Positions 1 through 9,028 of a stretch of 64,000 nucleotides of DNA are shown one piece after another (the first letter of the stretch is position 1; each line of letters opens with the position of its first letter). Source of the stretch: Allorhizobium pseudoryzae. GTDB taxonomy: Bacteria > Pseudomonadota > Alphaproteobacteria > Rhizobiales > Rhizobiaceae. The stretch covers positions 1-64,000 of the forward strand of contig NZ_CP049244.1 in the NCBI RefSeq assembly GCF_011046245.1, given 5' to 3'. The notes beneath the pieces were generated by a model, which was not told where the DNA came from, did not search any database, and saw nothing but the letters and a program-made list of their open reading frames with translations. The position numbers and the translations under genes are program-made.

Positions 1-814
1 CCGTCACGCCGACCTGGACGATCGTGCCGCGCGGCCGGATGGCCGCGAAGATCGAGCGCAGGGCAGGGCTCGCCGCCGAGCAATCGAAGGCAACGTCGAA
101 GGTGCCCTTGTTCTCCAGGAAGGGCGCAAGTCCGTCGGGGTTGGTCGCGACATTGATGGTCTGCGACGCGCCCATGGCGGGGGCGCGGGCGAGCGCTGCA
201 TCCGTCAGATCCGTCACGACGATGTCTCCAGCCCCGGCATGGCGGGCGGCGGCCACGACGAGCAGGCCGATCGGGCCGGCGCCCGTGACGAGCACCGAGC
301 GCCCGGTCAGGTCGCCGGCCTGGGCGACGGCATGCAGGCAGACCGCCAGCGGTTCGGCACAGGCCGCTTCGCCAGGAGACGCATCACCGCCAACCGCATG
401 GCACTGGATGGCCGGCACCACGAAACGGTCACGGAACATGCCGTTTTCGTGCGGCAGGCGCATGGCGGAGCCCATGAAGCGCATGTTCAGGCAATGGATG
501 GGTTGCCCCTCATCGCAGAACCGGCAGTGGCCGCAGGGTTGCGAGGGGTTGACGGCAACCAGTTGCCCAACCGTCAATCCTGTCACCTCACTACCCAGCG
601 CCTCGACATAACCGGAAGCCTCGTGGCCGGAAATGATCGGTTCACGCACCCGGACCGGTCCGAAACCGCCATCCTGATAGTAATGGAGATCGGAGCCGCA
701 GATCCCGCCGGCGGCCATGGTCAGCAGCACCTCGCCCGGGCCGGGCGGGGCATAGTCGGCCTCTTCGACCTTGAGATCCCGTTGTGCGTAGAGACGGGCA
801 ACGCGCGTTTTCAT
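1..814 (-). CDS. L-idonate 5-dehydrogenase-like zinc alcohol dehydrogenase (partial, C-terminus beyond window)
   Basis: Zinc-dependent medium-chain dehydrogenase that probably oxidises the C5 hydroxyl of a hexonate such as L-idonate. The reverse strand reads from an ATG at 814 to the window edge, giving 271 residues of about 340. Visible are the catalytic zinc ligands C39 and HE 64-65, the structural zinc cysteines C94, C97, C100 and C108, and a Rossmann GAGPIG turn near residue 175. It follows dctM by 26 bp and looks like the last gene of the FadR-TRAP operon. The family is clear. The exact substrate is inferred from IdnD-like sequence and context; sorbitol or other polyol dehydrogenases are the alternative. 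Confidence 0.85.
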   Translation of the reverse strand, partial: MKTRVARLYAQRDLKVEEADYAPPGPGEVLLTMAAGGICGSDLHYYQDGGFGPVRVREPIISGHEASGYVEALGSEVTGLTVGQLVAVNPSQPCGHCRFCDEGQPIHCLNMRFMGSAMRLPHENGMFRDRFVVPAIQCHAVGGDASPGEAACAEPLAVCLHAVAQAGDLTGRSVLVTGAGPIGLLVVAAARHAGAGDIVVTDLTDAALARAPAMGASQTINVATNPDGLAPFLENKGTFDVAFDCSAASPALRSIFAAIRPRGTIVQVGVT

Positions 815-840
815 TCTCTGGTGCCTTTCATCTCGAGGGG

Positions 841-2247
841 TTAGCGGATCAGACCAAGTTGCGTCGGAAGCCAGAGCGTGATGGCGGGCACGAAGGTGAT
901 CAGTCCAAGCGCGATGAAGAGCGGGATCATCCAAGGCAGGATCGCCAGCGTCGTTCGCTCAACCGAAAGCTTGGAGATGCGCGAGAGGACGAAGAGCACC
1001 ATGCCCACCGGCGGTGTCAGAAGGCCGATCATCAGGTTGAGCGTGATGATGAGGCCGAGATGCACCGGATCGATGCCATAACGCGCGGCGACCGGCATCA
1101 GGATCGGCACCAGAATGCTGATTGCCGCAATCGTATCCAGGAAGGCGCCGACGACGAGCAACAGGAGATTGACGATGATCAGGAAGGTCCACCAGTTGTC
1201 GGTGAGGTTGAACATGAAATCGGAGAACAATTGGGCCGCCTGGCTGACCGTCAGAAGCCAGGCGAAGATGGAGGCTGCCGTGACGATGAAGAGCACCGAT
1301 GCCGTCGTCTCGATCGTATCGAAGGAGGCTTTGGCGAGCGTCCTCAGCGTCATGGTGCGATAGCGCACGAGGCCGAGGAAGAGGGACCAGAGGACGGCGG
1401 CGACGGCGGCTTCCGTCGGCGTGAACCAGCCCATGGTCATACCCCCGATCAGAAGGACCGGCGTCATCAGCGCCATGACGGCGGAGAAATCGAAATACCA
1501 GTCCAGCGCCACAAGGACCGCAAGGCCGATGAGGACGGCGACGTTGACCGAGAGCCCGGCGAGGATCAACAGGTAGATGGCCGCGGGGAAGGCGAGCACG
1601 ATGAGAATTTCGAGCGAGGCGCCCATCAACTGCCGGAATTCGAAGGGCGTGTCCGATCCCCAGCCCTTGCGCTTGGCGAAGATATAGACGGTCAGCATCA
1701 TCAGCACCGTCATCACCACGCCCGGAATGATGCCGGCCATGAACAGCGCGCCGATCGAGGCATTGGCCATCATGCCGTAGATGACGAAGGGGAGCGACGG
1801 CGGAAAGATCGGGCCGAGCGTTGCGGAGGCGGCGGTGACACCGACGGCGGCCTCGACCGGATAGCCGTGATCCTTCATCGCCTTGATCTCGATGGTGCCG
1901 ATGCCCGCCGCGTCGGCGAGCGCTGTGCCGGACATGCCGGAAAAGACCACCGAGCCGATGATGTTGACCTGCGCCAGCCCGCCTTTCATCCAGCCGACGA
2001 GAGCCAGCGCGAAACGGTAGATGCGGCCGGTCACACCGGCGATGTTCATCAGGTTACCGGCCAGGATGAAAAACGGCACGGCGATCAGCGGAAAGCTTTC
2101 CACACCGGCGATCATGCGTTGCGCCGCGATAATGTCGGGCGCGACACCGTAAATGACGAGATAAAGAAGCGATGCGACTGCCATCGATACGGCGACAGGC
2201 GTACCGATGATCAACAGAAGAAGGAAGGCCCCGATCAGCAGCAACAT
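841..2247 (-). CDS. dctM: TRAP transporter large permease subunit (DctM family)
   Basis: Large membrane subunit of a tripartite ATP-independent periplasmic transporter; it uses the ion gradient to import a carboxylate or sugar acid delivered by DctP. The 468-residue protein is almost entirely hydrophobic, with the family start MLLLIGAFLLLLIIGTPVAV and repeated PP-bearing loops (IFPPSLPFVIYG, LLTPPVGMVLF) typical of DctM. It is somewhat longer than the usual 425-440 residues. It starts 3 bp after the dctQ stop, so the two are translated together. With the Ldh_2 reductase upstream the set recalls YiaK/YiaMNO (2,3-diketo-L-gulonate), but the cargo is inferred only. Confidence 0.93.
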   Translation of the reverse strand: MLLLIGAFLLLLIIGTPVAVSMAVASLLYLVIYGVAPDIIAAQRMIAGVESFPLIAVPFFILAGNLMNIAGVTGRIYRFALALVGWMKGGLAQVNIIGSVVFSGMSGTALADAAGIGTIEIKAMKDHGYPVEAAVGVTAASATLGPIFPPSLPFVIYGMMANASIGALFMAGIIPGVVMTVLMMLTVYIFAKRKGWGSDTPFEFRQLMGASLEILIVLAFPAAIYLLILAGLSVNVAVLIGLAVLVALDWYFDFSAVMALMTPVLLIGGMTMGWFTPTEAAVAAVLWSLFLGLVRYRTMTLRTLAKASFDTIETTASVLFIVTAASIFAWLLTVSQAAQLFSDFMFNLTDNWWTFLIIVNLLLLVVGAFLDTIAAISILVPILMPVAARYGIDPVHLGLIITLNLMIGLLTPPVGMVLFVLSRISKLSVERTTLAILPWMIPLFIALGLITFVPAITLWLPTQLGLIR

Positions 2248-2250
2248 AAA

Positions 2251-2826
2251 TCAAATTCCCCCTGCATGAATGTCGTCCTGCGCCTGCTCACGGATTGTCC
2301 GCGCGCCGGTCAGGTCCTTGATCAGGTTGTGGACGGAGCGCAGGAACATCAGCGCGAAAGCGGCAAAGACCGTATAGAAGACAAAGCCGCGCGGCAGATC
2401 GACGGTGACCATGCGTTCCTCTCCGACAATCTCAAGGTAGCGCCACATCAGCCAGGTGATGTAGGCGAAGAAAGCAATGCCCACCGCATCCACAACCAGT
2501 TCCAGCGGGCGGACAATGCGGGTCGGCAGGAAACGGTAGATGAGATCCACCTGGATGTGGCGCATGGTGCGCACGCACATCACCGACCCCAGGAAGACGA
2601 CGATGACCAGGCAGTTGGCAGCGATCTCTTCCGTCCAGGCGAAGCTGTCATTCAGCACGTAGCGGGTAAAGAACTGCAGGAAGACCGAAAGGCCCATGCC
2701 CCAGAAGACGGCGAGGGTGACCCAGTCCTCGACCGCGTAAGAGGAGAGATCGGCCGGCGCTGCATCTTCCTCGAAGGCATGCGCCATCTCTTCCACACTG
2801 ATCGGCGCGTGCGGATGCTCCGTCAT
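2251..2826 (-). CDS. dctQ: TRAP transporter small permease subunit (DctQ family)
   Basis: Small four-helix membrane subunit that pairs with DctM in the TRAP transporter. The 191-residue product has a hydrophilic N-terminus of about 35 residues followed by helices; the FTRYVLNDSFAWTEEIA segment is the conserved DctQ signature. It lies between dctP and dctM in the canonical order and is separated from dctP by a GC-rich hairpin that may set the binding protein above the permeases in expression. Confidence 0.92.
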   Translation of the reverse strand: MTEHPHAPISVEEMAHAFEEDAAPADLSSYAVEDWVTLAVFWGMGLSVFLQFFTRYVLNDSFAWTEEIAANCLVIVVFLGSVMCVRTMRHIQVDLIYRFLPTRIVRPLELVVDAVGIAFFAYITWLMWRYLEIVGEERMVTVDLPRGFVFYTVFAAFALMFLRSVHNLIKDLTGARTIREQAQDDIHAGGI

Positions 2827-2866
2827 GGATCGGCTCCATCATGGTTTGGAATTCAGAAGGTATGAA

Positions 2867-2892
2867 CCCCGGCGCCAAGGACGGCGCCGGGG
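2867..2892 (-). promoter_or_regulatory. Intercistronic hairpin between dctP and dctQ
   Basis: CCCCGGCGCC, a six-base loop, then GGCGCCGGGG: a perfect 10-bp GC stem in the 75-bp gap after dctP. There is no U-tract, so it is more likely an mRNA-stabilising or attenuating structure than a full terminator, as is common after the binding-protein gene of transporters. Confidence 0.6.
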
Positions 2893-2901
2893 CCGGCGTC
2901 A

Positions 2902-3876
2902 TCACTTGATGGCGCGGATGGCTTCCCAATCGGCCTTTTCATAACCGAAATCTTCGAGCTTCACCTTTTCGATGACGGTCTTTTCGAAATCGGCTCTATC
3001 GACCTCGGTGACCGAGATGCCCTTCTTCTTGAACTCATCGACAAGCGCCTTCTCGCGGGCTTCGATGGTCTTCGTCGTGCGAGCGGCGGCTTCCAGCATC
3101 ACGTCGCTGAAGATCTGCTTGTCCTCGTCGGACAGGCTTGCCCAGCGGCTTTTGGAGACCACGGTATTGAGGTGGTCAACGATGTGGCCGGTCAGCACGA
3201 TGTTCTTCTGAACCTCGTAGAACTTCTTGGCTTCGATCGTGGTCAGCGGGTTTTCCTGGGCTTCCACCGTGCCGTTCTGCAGGGCGAGATAAACTTCTGC
3301 GAAGGCGATCGGCGTGGTGTTGGCACCGCAGGCGCGCGGCATCGCGAGATAGGCCGGAACGTCCGGCACGCGCATCTTGAGGCCGGCCATGTCTGCGCAC
3401 TTGGCGATCGGACGGTTCGACGTGGTGTGCCGGGTGCCGTAATAGCTGACCGCGGTGATGTGGTTGCCCGTCTTCTCCTCATACCCCTTGGCGAGCTTCT
3501 TGAACACGTCGCTCTTTGTGTAGGCGAGCAGATGGCTCGGATCGCGGAAGGTGTAGGGATAGTAGGTCACGCCGATCGGCTTGTAATCGCGCGCGGCGAA
3601 ACTGGAGCCGGAGATGATGATGTCGACGGTGCCCAGCTTCAGGCCCTGGTTGATGTCGGCTTCCTTGCCGAGCTGCGAGGCCGGGAAAACGTCGATCTTG
3701 TAGCGACCGTTCGTCCGCTTTGCGATTTCCTCTGCCGCCCACACGGAATCCGTGTGGAAGGGTTCAGAGGTTTCGTACACATGCGCCCATTTGAGCACCG
3801 TTTCTGCATGTGCCGAAAGCGTCGATACCGCGATGACGGCGGCTGCGCCCAAAAGTGTTGCCAGTCTGAGTTTCAT
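2902..3876 (-). CDS. dctP: TRAP transporter substrate-binding protein (DctP family)
   Basis: Periplasmic solute receptor of the TRAP transporter. The 324 residues begin with a Sec signal peptide (residues 1-24, ending SAHA before ETVLKWAH). The motif LKMRVPDVPAYLAM near the middle and the ENPLTTI segment after it are DctP hallmarks; the arginine in LKMR is the residue that usually binds the substrate carboxylate. A strong ribosome site (GGGAGGAAACA) precedes the ATG. It follows the FadR-type gene by 55 bp, giving the order regulator, dctP, dctQ, dctM, dehydrogenase. The ligand is probably a sugar acid, from the neighbours. Confidence 0.93.
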   Translation of the reverse strand: MKLRLATLLGAAAVIAVSTLSAHAETVLKWAHVYETSEPFHTDSVWAAEEIAKRTNGRYKIDVFPASQLGKEADINQGLKLGTVDIIISGSSFAARDYKPIGVTYYPYTFRDPSHLLAYTKSDVFKKLAKGYEEKTGNHITAVSYYGTRHTTSNRPIAKCADMAGLKMRVPDVPAYLAMPRACGANTTPIAFAEVYLALQNGTVEAQENPLTTIEAKKFYEVQKNIVLTGHIVDHLNTVVSKSRWASLSDEDKQIFSDVMLEAAARTTKTIEAREKALVDEFKKKGISVTEVDRADFEKTVIEKVKLEDFGYEKADWEAIRAIK

Positions 3877-3931
3877 TGTTTCCTCCCGAGTGAAACTGAA
3901 CTGATGGATGACGGCCGCGCTCAGCGGGCCG

Positions 3932-4645
3932 TCAGTCTTCCCGGCTTGGCTCCTCCCCGAAGCTTTCCGAGAATCTCTTCTGCGCCAGTGTCAGATGATG
4001 CCGCATGGCCTCGCGGGCACCGGCTGGATCGCCGGCTGCGATGGCGTCCCGGATCACGCGATGTTCCTCCAGCGCGAGTTTCCAGGTATGCGGGCCTTCA
4101 AAATAGCTGGCCAATTTCGTGAAATAGGGCGACATCCGCGTGTCGTAGATCAGCCCCGTAAAGTGTTTGAGTGCGGAATTGCCGATAATGTCGGCAATGG
4201 CCGTGTGAAAAGCGCGGTCGCAGGCGAGTGCCGCCTCCGCATCATCCAGCGCATTCGTCATGCGATCCAGGATGGCATCGATCCGGGCGAGGCTTGCGGG
4301 CTTGACCAGACGGGCGGCTTCTTCCGCAATGCCGCTTTCGATCAGGCACCGGGCCTGCAGGATTTCCAGCGGACCTTCGCCGTCCGTATCCGGGCGCACA
4401 GGCGATACAAGCGCCGGGCGGCTGCTGATATAGACGCCGGAGCCCATGCGGATCTGGATATGGCCTTCCACTTCCAGAACGATCAGAGCTTCGCGTACGG
4501 TCGGGCGAGACACGGCAAAACGTTCCGCCAGCTCCCGTTCGGGCGGCAGTCGCGAGCCGGCCTTCAGCTCCCCCGCTTCAATCAGCGCACGTATCTGTTC
4601 CGCGACCTGCCGATACAGGCGGCGCGGCTCCAGCGCGACGAACAT
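3932..4645 (-). CDS. FadR-subfamily GntR transcriptional regulator
   Basis: DNA-binding regulator of 237 residues: winged helix at about residues 8-72 with [20 protein letters not shown], then an all-helical FCD effector domain with metal-type histidines ([11 protein letters not shown]). It is the first gene of the TRAP operon, so it probably represses its own operon until a sugar acid is bound. The ATG at 4645 has GGAGG seven bases before it. A perfect 19-bp palindrome of FadR type lies 39 bp upstream (4684-4702). Confidence 0.9.
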   Translation of the reverse strand: MFVALEPRRLYRQVAEQIRALIEAGELKAGSRLPPERELAERFAVSRPTVREALIVLEVEGHIQIRMGSGVYISSRPALVSPVRPDTDGEGPLEILQARCLIESGIAEEAARLVKPASLARIDAILDRMTNALDDAEAALACDRAFHTAIADIIGNSALKHFTGLIYDTRMSPYFTKLASYFEGPHTWKLALEEHRVIRDAIAAGDPAGAREAMRHHLTLAQKRFSESFGEEPSRED

Positions 4646-4683
4646 CGAAATCCTCCCCGGACACCTCTCCCGTGATGCCCACG

Positions 4684-4702
4684 TGGTCAGATTGTCTGAC
4701 CA
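4684..4702. promoter_or_regulatory. Palindromic operator for the FadR-type regulator
   Basis: TGGTCAGATTGTCTGACCA has two perfect 8-bp arms around TTG. FadR-subfamily proteins are known to bind TGGT/ACCA-type palindromes. It lies directly upstream of the regulator-TRAP operon, so autoregulation of the operon is the simplest reading. Confidence 0.7.
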
Positions 4703-4762
4703 ATTTCCACTATGGGTTAATTCCTGGATCTGTCAAGTAGGCCCGCGAGCAGGCACACGCTT

Positions 4763-5851
4763 TCATGCCTGTGTCGCTCGATGCATCGCTGTGGGAGCGG
4801 CAATGCCGAGCCGTCCGCTCAAGGCTTCAAAGGCCGTGGCCGTGGCAGGGTCGAGCAACACGCCCTCCTCCTCCCTTTCCCGAGCGACCGCCCATTCCCG
4901 ATCTCCCGGCGCCATCACGGCACCCCCGTCGCGGGGGCGAGACCCACGCAGCCGTTCGAGATAGTGCCGCATGCCCTCATCGAAGGTGAGGCGGTCGACA
5001 AAGGCGTCCGGCTTGATCGCCATGACAAAGGCACCCAGTTCGCGCGGCGTCGAAAAATCCGGTCCGCCCATCGGAGCGATGTCGAAGGACAGTCGCATGC
5101 CGGTGAGGACCGCGCTGAAGATTTCCGCGACGCCCGCCAGAGCGGCGCCCTTGAAACCGAAGGCAGCCCCGACCGGTGCCAGCATCTCCGTCAGGTTTGC
5201 ATCCGTCGTGTCCACCCCATCCTTGTCCGAGGCGACGGCATCCGGCAGCGGCCGACCGAGGCTGCGGTAGAGCAGCACGCGGTTGAATGGCACCGCGCTG
5301 GTCGCCATGTCGAGAAGCCAGGGATCGTTACCGGGGGTCGGAACCCCGACCGCAATCGGATTGGTGCCGTGGAAGCGCTCCGCCCCGTCGTGAAGCCGGA
5401 CGAAGCTATCGGAGTTGCAGAAAGTCAGCCCGATGAAGCCTTGCCGTGCCGCCTCCAGGGAATAGGCACCGGCGGGACCGAAATGCGAGGTGTTGCGGAT
5501 GGCAACCGCTCCCAGCCCGAACTGGCCGGCAAGCCGGACCGCATGCTCCATGGCGGTATAGGCCGCGAGCGCCCCATGGGCATGGTCCGCATCCAGCGTC
5601 ATCACCGCGCCGAAAGCCCCTTGCGTCCGCAGGGCGGGTGTCCGGTTGATCCGGCCGCCTTCGAGCGCCTGCACATAATGGGGAAGCAGTCGGATGCCGT
5701 GACTGTCCACGCCATAGCGCGTGCCATGCATCATCGCCCGCGTTGCCGCGTCTGCGGTCGCGGGATCCGCGCCGATGCCGCTGAGGATCTCTTGGCAAAA
5801 CCGGGTCAACTCGGCCAGCGACACCCGTGCGGATGCATCCATCATATTCAC
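4763..5851 (-). CDS. Ldh_2-family NAD(P)-dependent oxidoreductase (malate/L-lactate or diketogulonate reductase-like)
   Basis: Member of the Ldh_2/YlbC/YiaK family, which reduces 2-keto acids with NAD(P)H in a fold distinct from classical lactate dehydrogenase. The 362 residues carry the family landmarks SHGIRLLPHYV (about 50-60), the RNTSHFGPAGAYS catalytic segment near 120-130, and the NPIAVGVPTP loop. The GTG start at 5851 has GGAGGAG eight bases upstream; an ATG lies two codons later. It is transcribed toward the TRAP operon and away from the double-winged GntR gene. A YiaK-like role with the TRAP system is plausible; ureidoglycolate or lactate dehydrogenase activity is not excluded. Confidence 0.85.
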   Translation of the reverse strand: MNMMDASARVSLAELTRFCQEILSGIGADPATADAATRAMMHGTRYGVDSHGIRLLPHYVQALEGGRINRTPALRTQGAFGAVMTLDADHAHGALAAYTAMEHAVRLAGQFGLGAVAIRNTSHFGPAGAYSLEAARQGFIGLTFCNSDSFVRLHDGAERFHGTNPIAVGVPTPGNDPWLLDMATSAVPFNRVLLYRSLGRPLPDAVASDKDGVDTTDANLTEMLAPVGAAFGFKGAALAGVAEIFSAVLTGMRLSFDIAPMGGPDFSTPRELGAFVMAIKPDAFVDRLTFDEGMRHYLERLRGSRPRDGGAVMAPGDREWAVAREREEEGVLLDPATATAFEALSGRLGIAAPTAMHRATQA

Positions 5852-5880
5852 CGCGAAAGCTCCTCCCTGAACCTTTTCGC

Positions 5881-5910
5881 AAAATGTCTACTGCATACAC
5901 TAGACGTTTC
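5881..5910. promoter_or_regulatory. Inverted repeat in the divergent Ldh_2/GntR promoter region
   Basis: AAAATGTCTA, ten bases, TAGACGTTTC: the two 10-bp arms match at eight positions, with the inner five bases (GTCTA/TAGAC) perfect. It lies midway between two divergent starts (5851 and 5957) and is the best candidate operator for the two-headed GntR regulator beside it. Confidence 0.55.
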
Positions 5911-5956
5911 TTATCTCCTGTGCAATCCCTCAAGCCTCTCCGGAGGGGACCGATCC

Positions 5957-6934
5957 ATGCAGGCGACTTTGCCCGCCACAGCACCCAAACTGTACCGACG
6001 TGCCTGCGATATGCTGGCGCGGGAAATCCGCAACGGCCTGATTGCCGAGGGAACGCGGCTCACTGAAACAGCCGTCGCCGAACGCTTCGGCATCAGCCGG
6101 GCACCGGCGCGCCAAGCGCTGGCCGAGCTGGAAGAGCTGGGTTTCGTGCGCAAGGCGGAAGGGCGGGGTTATGACGTCCAGCGAGAGGGGTCTGTCCAGA
6201 GTGCCGGCATGATCATGACGCCGGTGGTCGACAGCGTCGAACTTCAGACCCTGGCCAGTTGGGAGCTGATCTATCCCGATGTCGAGATCGAGGTCGTCTC
6301 GCGCACCGCCATCGCCAGCTGGCGGATCAACGAGGCCTTGCTTGCCCGGCATTACCGCGTCAGCCGCACCGTCGCGCGCGAGGTCGTTGCGCGTCTGCAG
6401 GAGCGCGGCATCGTCCGCAAGGATGCGAGCGCCCGCTGGGTCGCGCCGGCGCTGACGGAAAAACACATCAACGAACTCTACGAACTGCGCTGGGTGCTGG
6501 AGCCGCTGGCTCTTGAGAGGGCCGTTCCGAACCTCCCCGAGGGACTGCTGTCGCGGCTGCGCCAGAACCTGGAGGAGGCGGCCGCCGCAGAGCAGGTCAG
6601 CAGCGAGCGGCTGGACCAGTTTGAGCAGGAACTGCATGTCGATCTGCTCGGCCGTTGTGACAACCAGGCGCTGCTCAGGGCCGTCAGCCTGCCGCAGGCC
6701 CTGCTTGTCGCGCACCATTTTCTCTACCGCCGGACCGCGGACCTGTTTGCCAGCGAACCCTTTCTGCCGGAGCATCTGAAGATCTTCGAATGCCTGGAGC
6801 GGCAGGATGTGGTCGGCGCCTGCTATGCACTTACCGAACACCTGAAGGTGTCGCGGCATCGGGCCATGCTGCGCATCCACGCCGTTGCCCAGACCATTAA
6901 GCCGGCGGATCTGCCCTATCTGGAGCGGCTCTAG
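5957..6934 (+). CDS. GntR-family regulator with two tandem winged-helix domains and FCD domain
   Basis: 325-residue regulator. Residues 11-76 form a normal GntR winged helix (LTETAVAERFGISRAPARQAL). Residues 97-165 form a second, diverged one (SWRINEALLARHYRVSRTVAREVVARLQERGIV). An FCD-like helical domain follows from about 170. Ordinary FadR/VanR proteins have only one winged helix and 210-250 residues. The ATG at 5957 was chosen because GGAGGGG precedes it and the domain starts at once; the frame is open far upstream but antisense to the Ldh_2 gene. It is divergent from the Ldh_2 gene and 78 bp before the enolase-superfamily gene, so it may control both. Confidence 0.85.
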   Translation: MQATLPATAPKLYRRACDMLAREIRNGLIAEGTRLTETAVAERFGISRAPARQALAELEELGFVRKAEGRGYDVQREGSVQSAGMIMTPVVDSVELQTLASWELIYPDVEIEVVSRTAIASWRINEALLARHYRVSRTVAREVVARLQERGIVRKDASARWVAPALTEKHINELYELRWVLEPLALERAVPNLPEGLLSRLRQNLEEAAAAEQVSSERLDQFEQELHVDLLGRCDNQALLRAVSLPQALLVAHHFLYRRTADLFASEPFLPEHLKIFECLERQDVVGACYALTEHLKVSRHRAMLRIHAVAQTIKPADLPYLERL

Positions 6935-7012
6935 CCACGGGACCACCCTCAAAAGCCAGGCCTGCGCATCGCCTGACCCTCACCAAGATGCGCATCGGAG
7001 GAGGAGCCGATC

Positions 7013-8131
7013 ATGAAGATAACTGCCGTCGAGCCATTCATTCTGCATCTGCCGCTGACGTCGGATTCGATTTCCGATTCGACGCACAGCATCACCCACT
7101 GGGGCGTCGTCGGCGCCCGGATCACCACCGCCGACGGGCTGGAAGGGTATGGCTTTACCGGCACGCATGCACATCTGGCCTCCGACCGGCTGATCACCGC
7201 CTGTATTCGCGATTGCTACACACCGCTGCTTCTCGGCGAGGATGCCGGAGACCATCAGCGGCTTTGGACGAAACTCGCGCGCTATCCGGCTCTGCAATGG
7301 GTGGGCCGTGCCGGCATTACCCATCTGGCGCTGGCAGCGGTGGATGTCGCTCTGTGGGATCTTGCGGCAAAGCGCGCGGGCGTACCGCTGTGGTCTTATC
7401 TCGGCGGTGCGCGAACGGAGGCGTTGGAAGCCTATAACACCGATATCGGCTGGATATCGTTTTCCAAGGAGGCCCTTGTGGCAGGCTCGGCGCGCGCTGT
7501 GGAAGAGGACGGCTTCACCCGCATCAAGATCAAGGTCGGGCATGATGATCCGAACACGGATATCGCCCGCCTTGCGGCGGTTCGCCAGCGTGTCGGCGAA
7601 AAGGTCCGCATTGCTATCGATGCCAATGGCCGCTGGGACTTGCCCACCTGCCAGCGTTTCTGCGAGAGGGCGCGCGACCTCGACATCTACTGGTTCGAAG
7701 AGCCGATGTGGTATGACGACGTGGCAAGCCATGCAGCACTCGCCCGCAACACCGCAATCCCCGTGGCGCTGGGCGAGCAGCTTTACACGGTTGATGCGTT
7801 CAGGACCTTCATCAATGCCGGCGCCGTCCACTATGTCCAGCCGGACGTCACGCGTCTCGGCGGTGTCACGGAATATATCCAGGTCGCGGATCTGGCTCTC
7901 GCCAACCGGCTTCCGGTGGTGCCGCATGCCGGTGAGATGAGCCAGGTGCATGTGCATCTCAGCTACTGGCACCCGGCCTCGACGATTCTCGAATATATCC
8001 CCTGGATCAAGGACCATTTCCAGGAACCTGCCGCAGTCGAAAACGGCATCTTCATACGTCCGCAGCAGCCGGGCGCCAGCACGACGCCGCTGGCAGACAG
8101 CATGGCGCGGTACGGCAAATCGATCGGGTAA
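7013..8131 (+). CDS. Mandelate racemase/enolase-superfamily sugar-acid dehydratase
   Basis: Magnesium-dependent enzyme of 372 residues that abstracts the proton alpha to a carboxylate; most relatives dehydrate sugar acids to 2-keto-3-deoxy acids. The catalytic set is complete: K172 and K174 in IKIKVG, metal ligands D203 (DAN), E229 (FEEP) and E255 (GEQ), and the general base H305 (VVPHAGE). A GGAGGAG ribosome site stands just before the ATG. It lies with a TRAP transporter, Ldh_2 reductase and hexonate dehydrogenase, which favours an aldonate substrate. The precise substrate cannot be read from the sequence. Confidence 0.88.
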   Translation: MKITAVEPFILHLPLTSDSISDSTHSITHWGVVGARITTADGLEGYGFTGTHAHLASDRLITACIRDCYTPLLLGEDAGDHQRLWTKLARYPALQWVGRAGITHLALAAVDVALWDLAAKRAGVPLWSYLGGARTEALEAYNTDIGWISFSKEALVAGSARAVEEDGFTRIKIKVGHDDPNTDIARLAAVRQRVGEKVRIAIDANGRWDLPTCQRFCERARDLDIYWFEEPMWYDDVASHAALARNTAIPVALGEQLYTVDAFRTFINAGAVHYVQPDVTRLGGVTEYIQVADLALANRLPVVPHAGEMSQVHVHLSYWHPASTILEYIPWIKDHFQEPAAVENGIFIRPQQPGASTTPLADSMARYGKSIG

Positions 8132-8200
8132 GGGAGGTTTCGGCTTTCCGGATCCAGGGGCTTTGCCTATACCGGCAGAAACCCAAGCGGAGGCGGAGCC

Positions 8201-9025
8201 TTGACCCTTTCACCGAAACGGATCGACCATCTGGTGCTCGCCGTGCGCGATCTCGACGCGGCGGGTGCCCACTACGACACACTCGGCTTCCAGGTGGGGA
8301 CACGCAACCGCCATCCCTGGGGCACGGAAAACCGCATCGTGCAGTTCCAGTCCTCGTTTCTGGAACTGATCGCGGTGGGAGACGCCAGCCTCATCCCGGA
8401 TCACCGTCCCGGTCACTTCAGCTTCGGCGCATTCGTGCGGGATTATCTGGCACGGCGGGAAGGGCTCGCCATGCTGGTGCTCGACAGCGACGATGCGAAA
8501 GCGGATGCGTCACGGTTTGCCGAAGAGGGGATCGGCGCCTTCGAACCGTTTTTCTTCGAACGCAAGGGTCGCCGCCCGGATGGCAGCGAAACGCATGTGG
8601 CGTTCACGCTGGCCTTTGCGCTCGATCCGAACGTTCCCCAGGGGTCCTTCTTCGTCTGTCAGCAGCATTATCCGGAGGCCTTCTGGAACCCAGCGTTCCA
8701 GCAGCATGCCAATGGCGCGGTCAATGTCAGCGCCGTCACCGTTGAAGCCACCGATCCCGCACGGACTGCAGATTTCCTACGCGCTTTTTCCGGCGGTGAA
8801 TCTCAGGGGCCATCCTTTCTCTTGCGCCATCAGGGACGGATCGATGTGTCGGCGCAGCCAGGAGAGGGGCGTCTCACGGGCTTCACCATCGCCGTCCCGG
8901 AACTCGCTGTCGTTGCGGCGCGGTTGCGGCAGGCGGGAATTGCCCACACGAGTTCCGCCGACGCGATCAGGATCTCCGAGAATGACGGCTTCGGCGTGCA
9001 ACTGCAATTCAAGGCGATGGAGTAG
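8201..9025 (+). CDS. VOC/glyoxalase-like domain protein
   Basis: 274-residue protein of the glyoxalase-like (Glyoxalase_3) type. It opens with the VOC strand IDHLVLAVRDLDAAGAHYDTLGFQV and has a second half with a weaker repeat (residues about 170-270). The start is TTG at 8201, supported by CGGAGG seven bases upstream; no better ATG exists in frame. It follows the dehydratase by 69 bp and ends 3 bp from a convergent regulator gene. Family members are dioxygenases, isomerases or lyases using a metal, but no specific reaction can be assigned. Confidence 0.75.
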   Translation: MTLSPKRIDHLVLAVRDLDAAGAHYDTLGFQVGTRNRHPWGTENRIVQFQSSFLELIAVGDASLIPDHRPGHFSFGAFVRDYLARREGLAMLVLDSDDAKADASRFAEEGIGAFEPFFFERKGRRPDGSETHVAFTLAFALDPNVPQGSFFVCQQHYPEAFWNPAFQQHANGAVNVSAVTVEATDPARTADFLRAFSGGESQGPSFLLRHQGRIDVSAQPGEGRLTGFTIAVPELAVVAARLRQAGIAHTSSADAIRISENDGFGVQLQFKAME

Positions 9026-9028
9026 AGG

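Noticed and set aside
784..2865. 693-codon plus-strand open frame, very rich in D, E, R, H and Q
   Set aside because: It is antisense to dctM and dctQ, whose products match known families. The composition is what the complement of GC-rich membrane-protein codons gives.
3172..4122. 316-codon plus-strand frame opposite dctP and the FadR-type gene
   Set aside because: Shadow frame; both minus-strand genes have clear family motifs and ribosome sites.
4781..5956. Upstream extension of the two-headed GntR frame (392 codons)
   Set aside because: It lies opposite the Ldh_2 gene, shows no domain, and the ATG at 5957 has a good ribosome site right where the winged helix begins.
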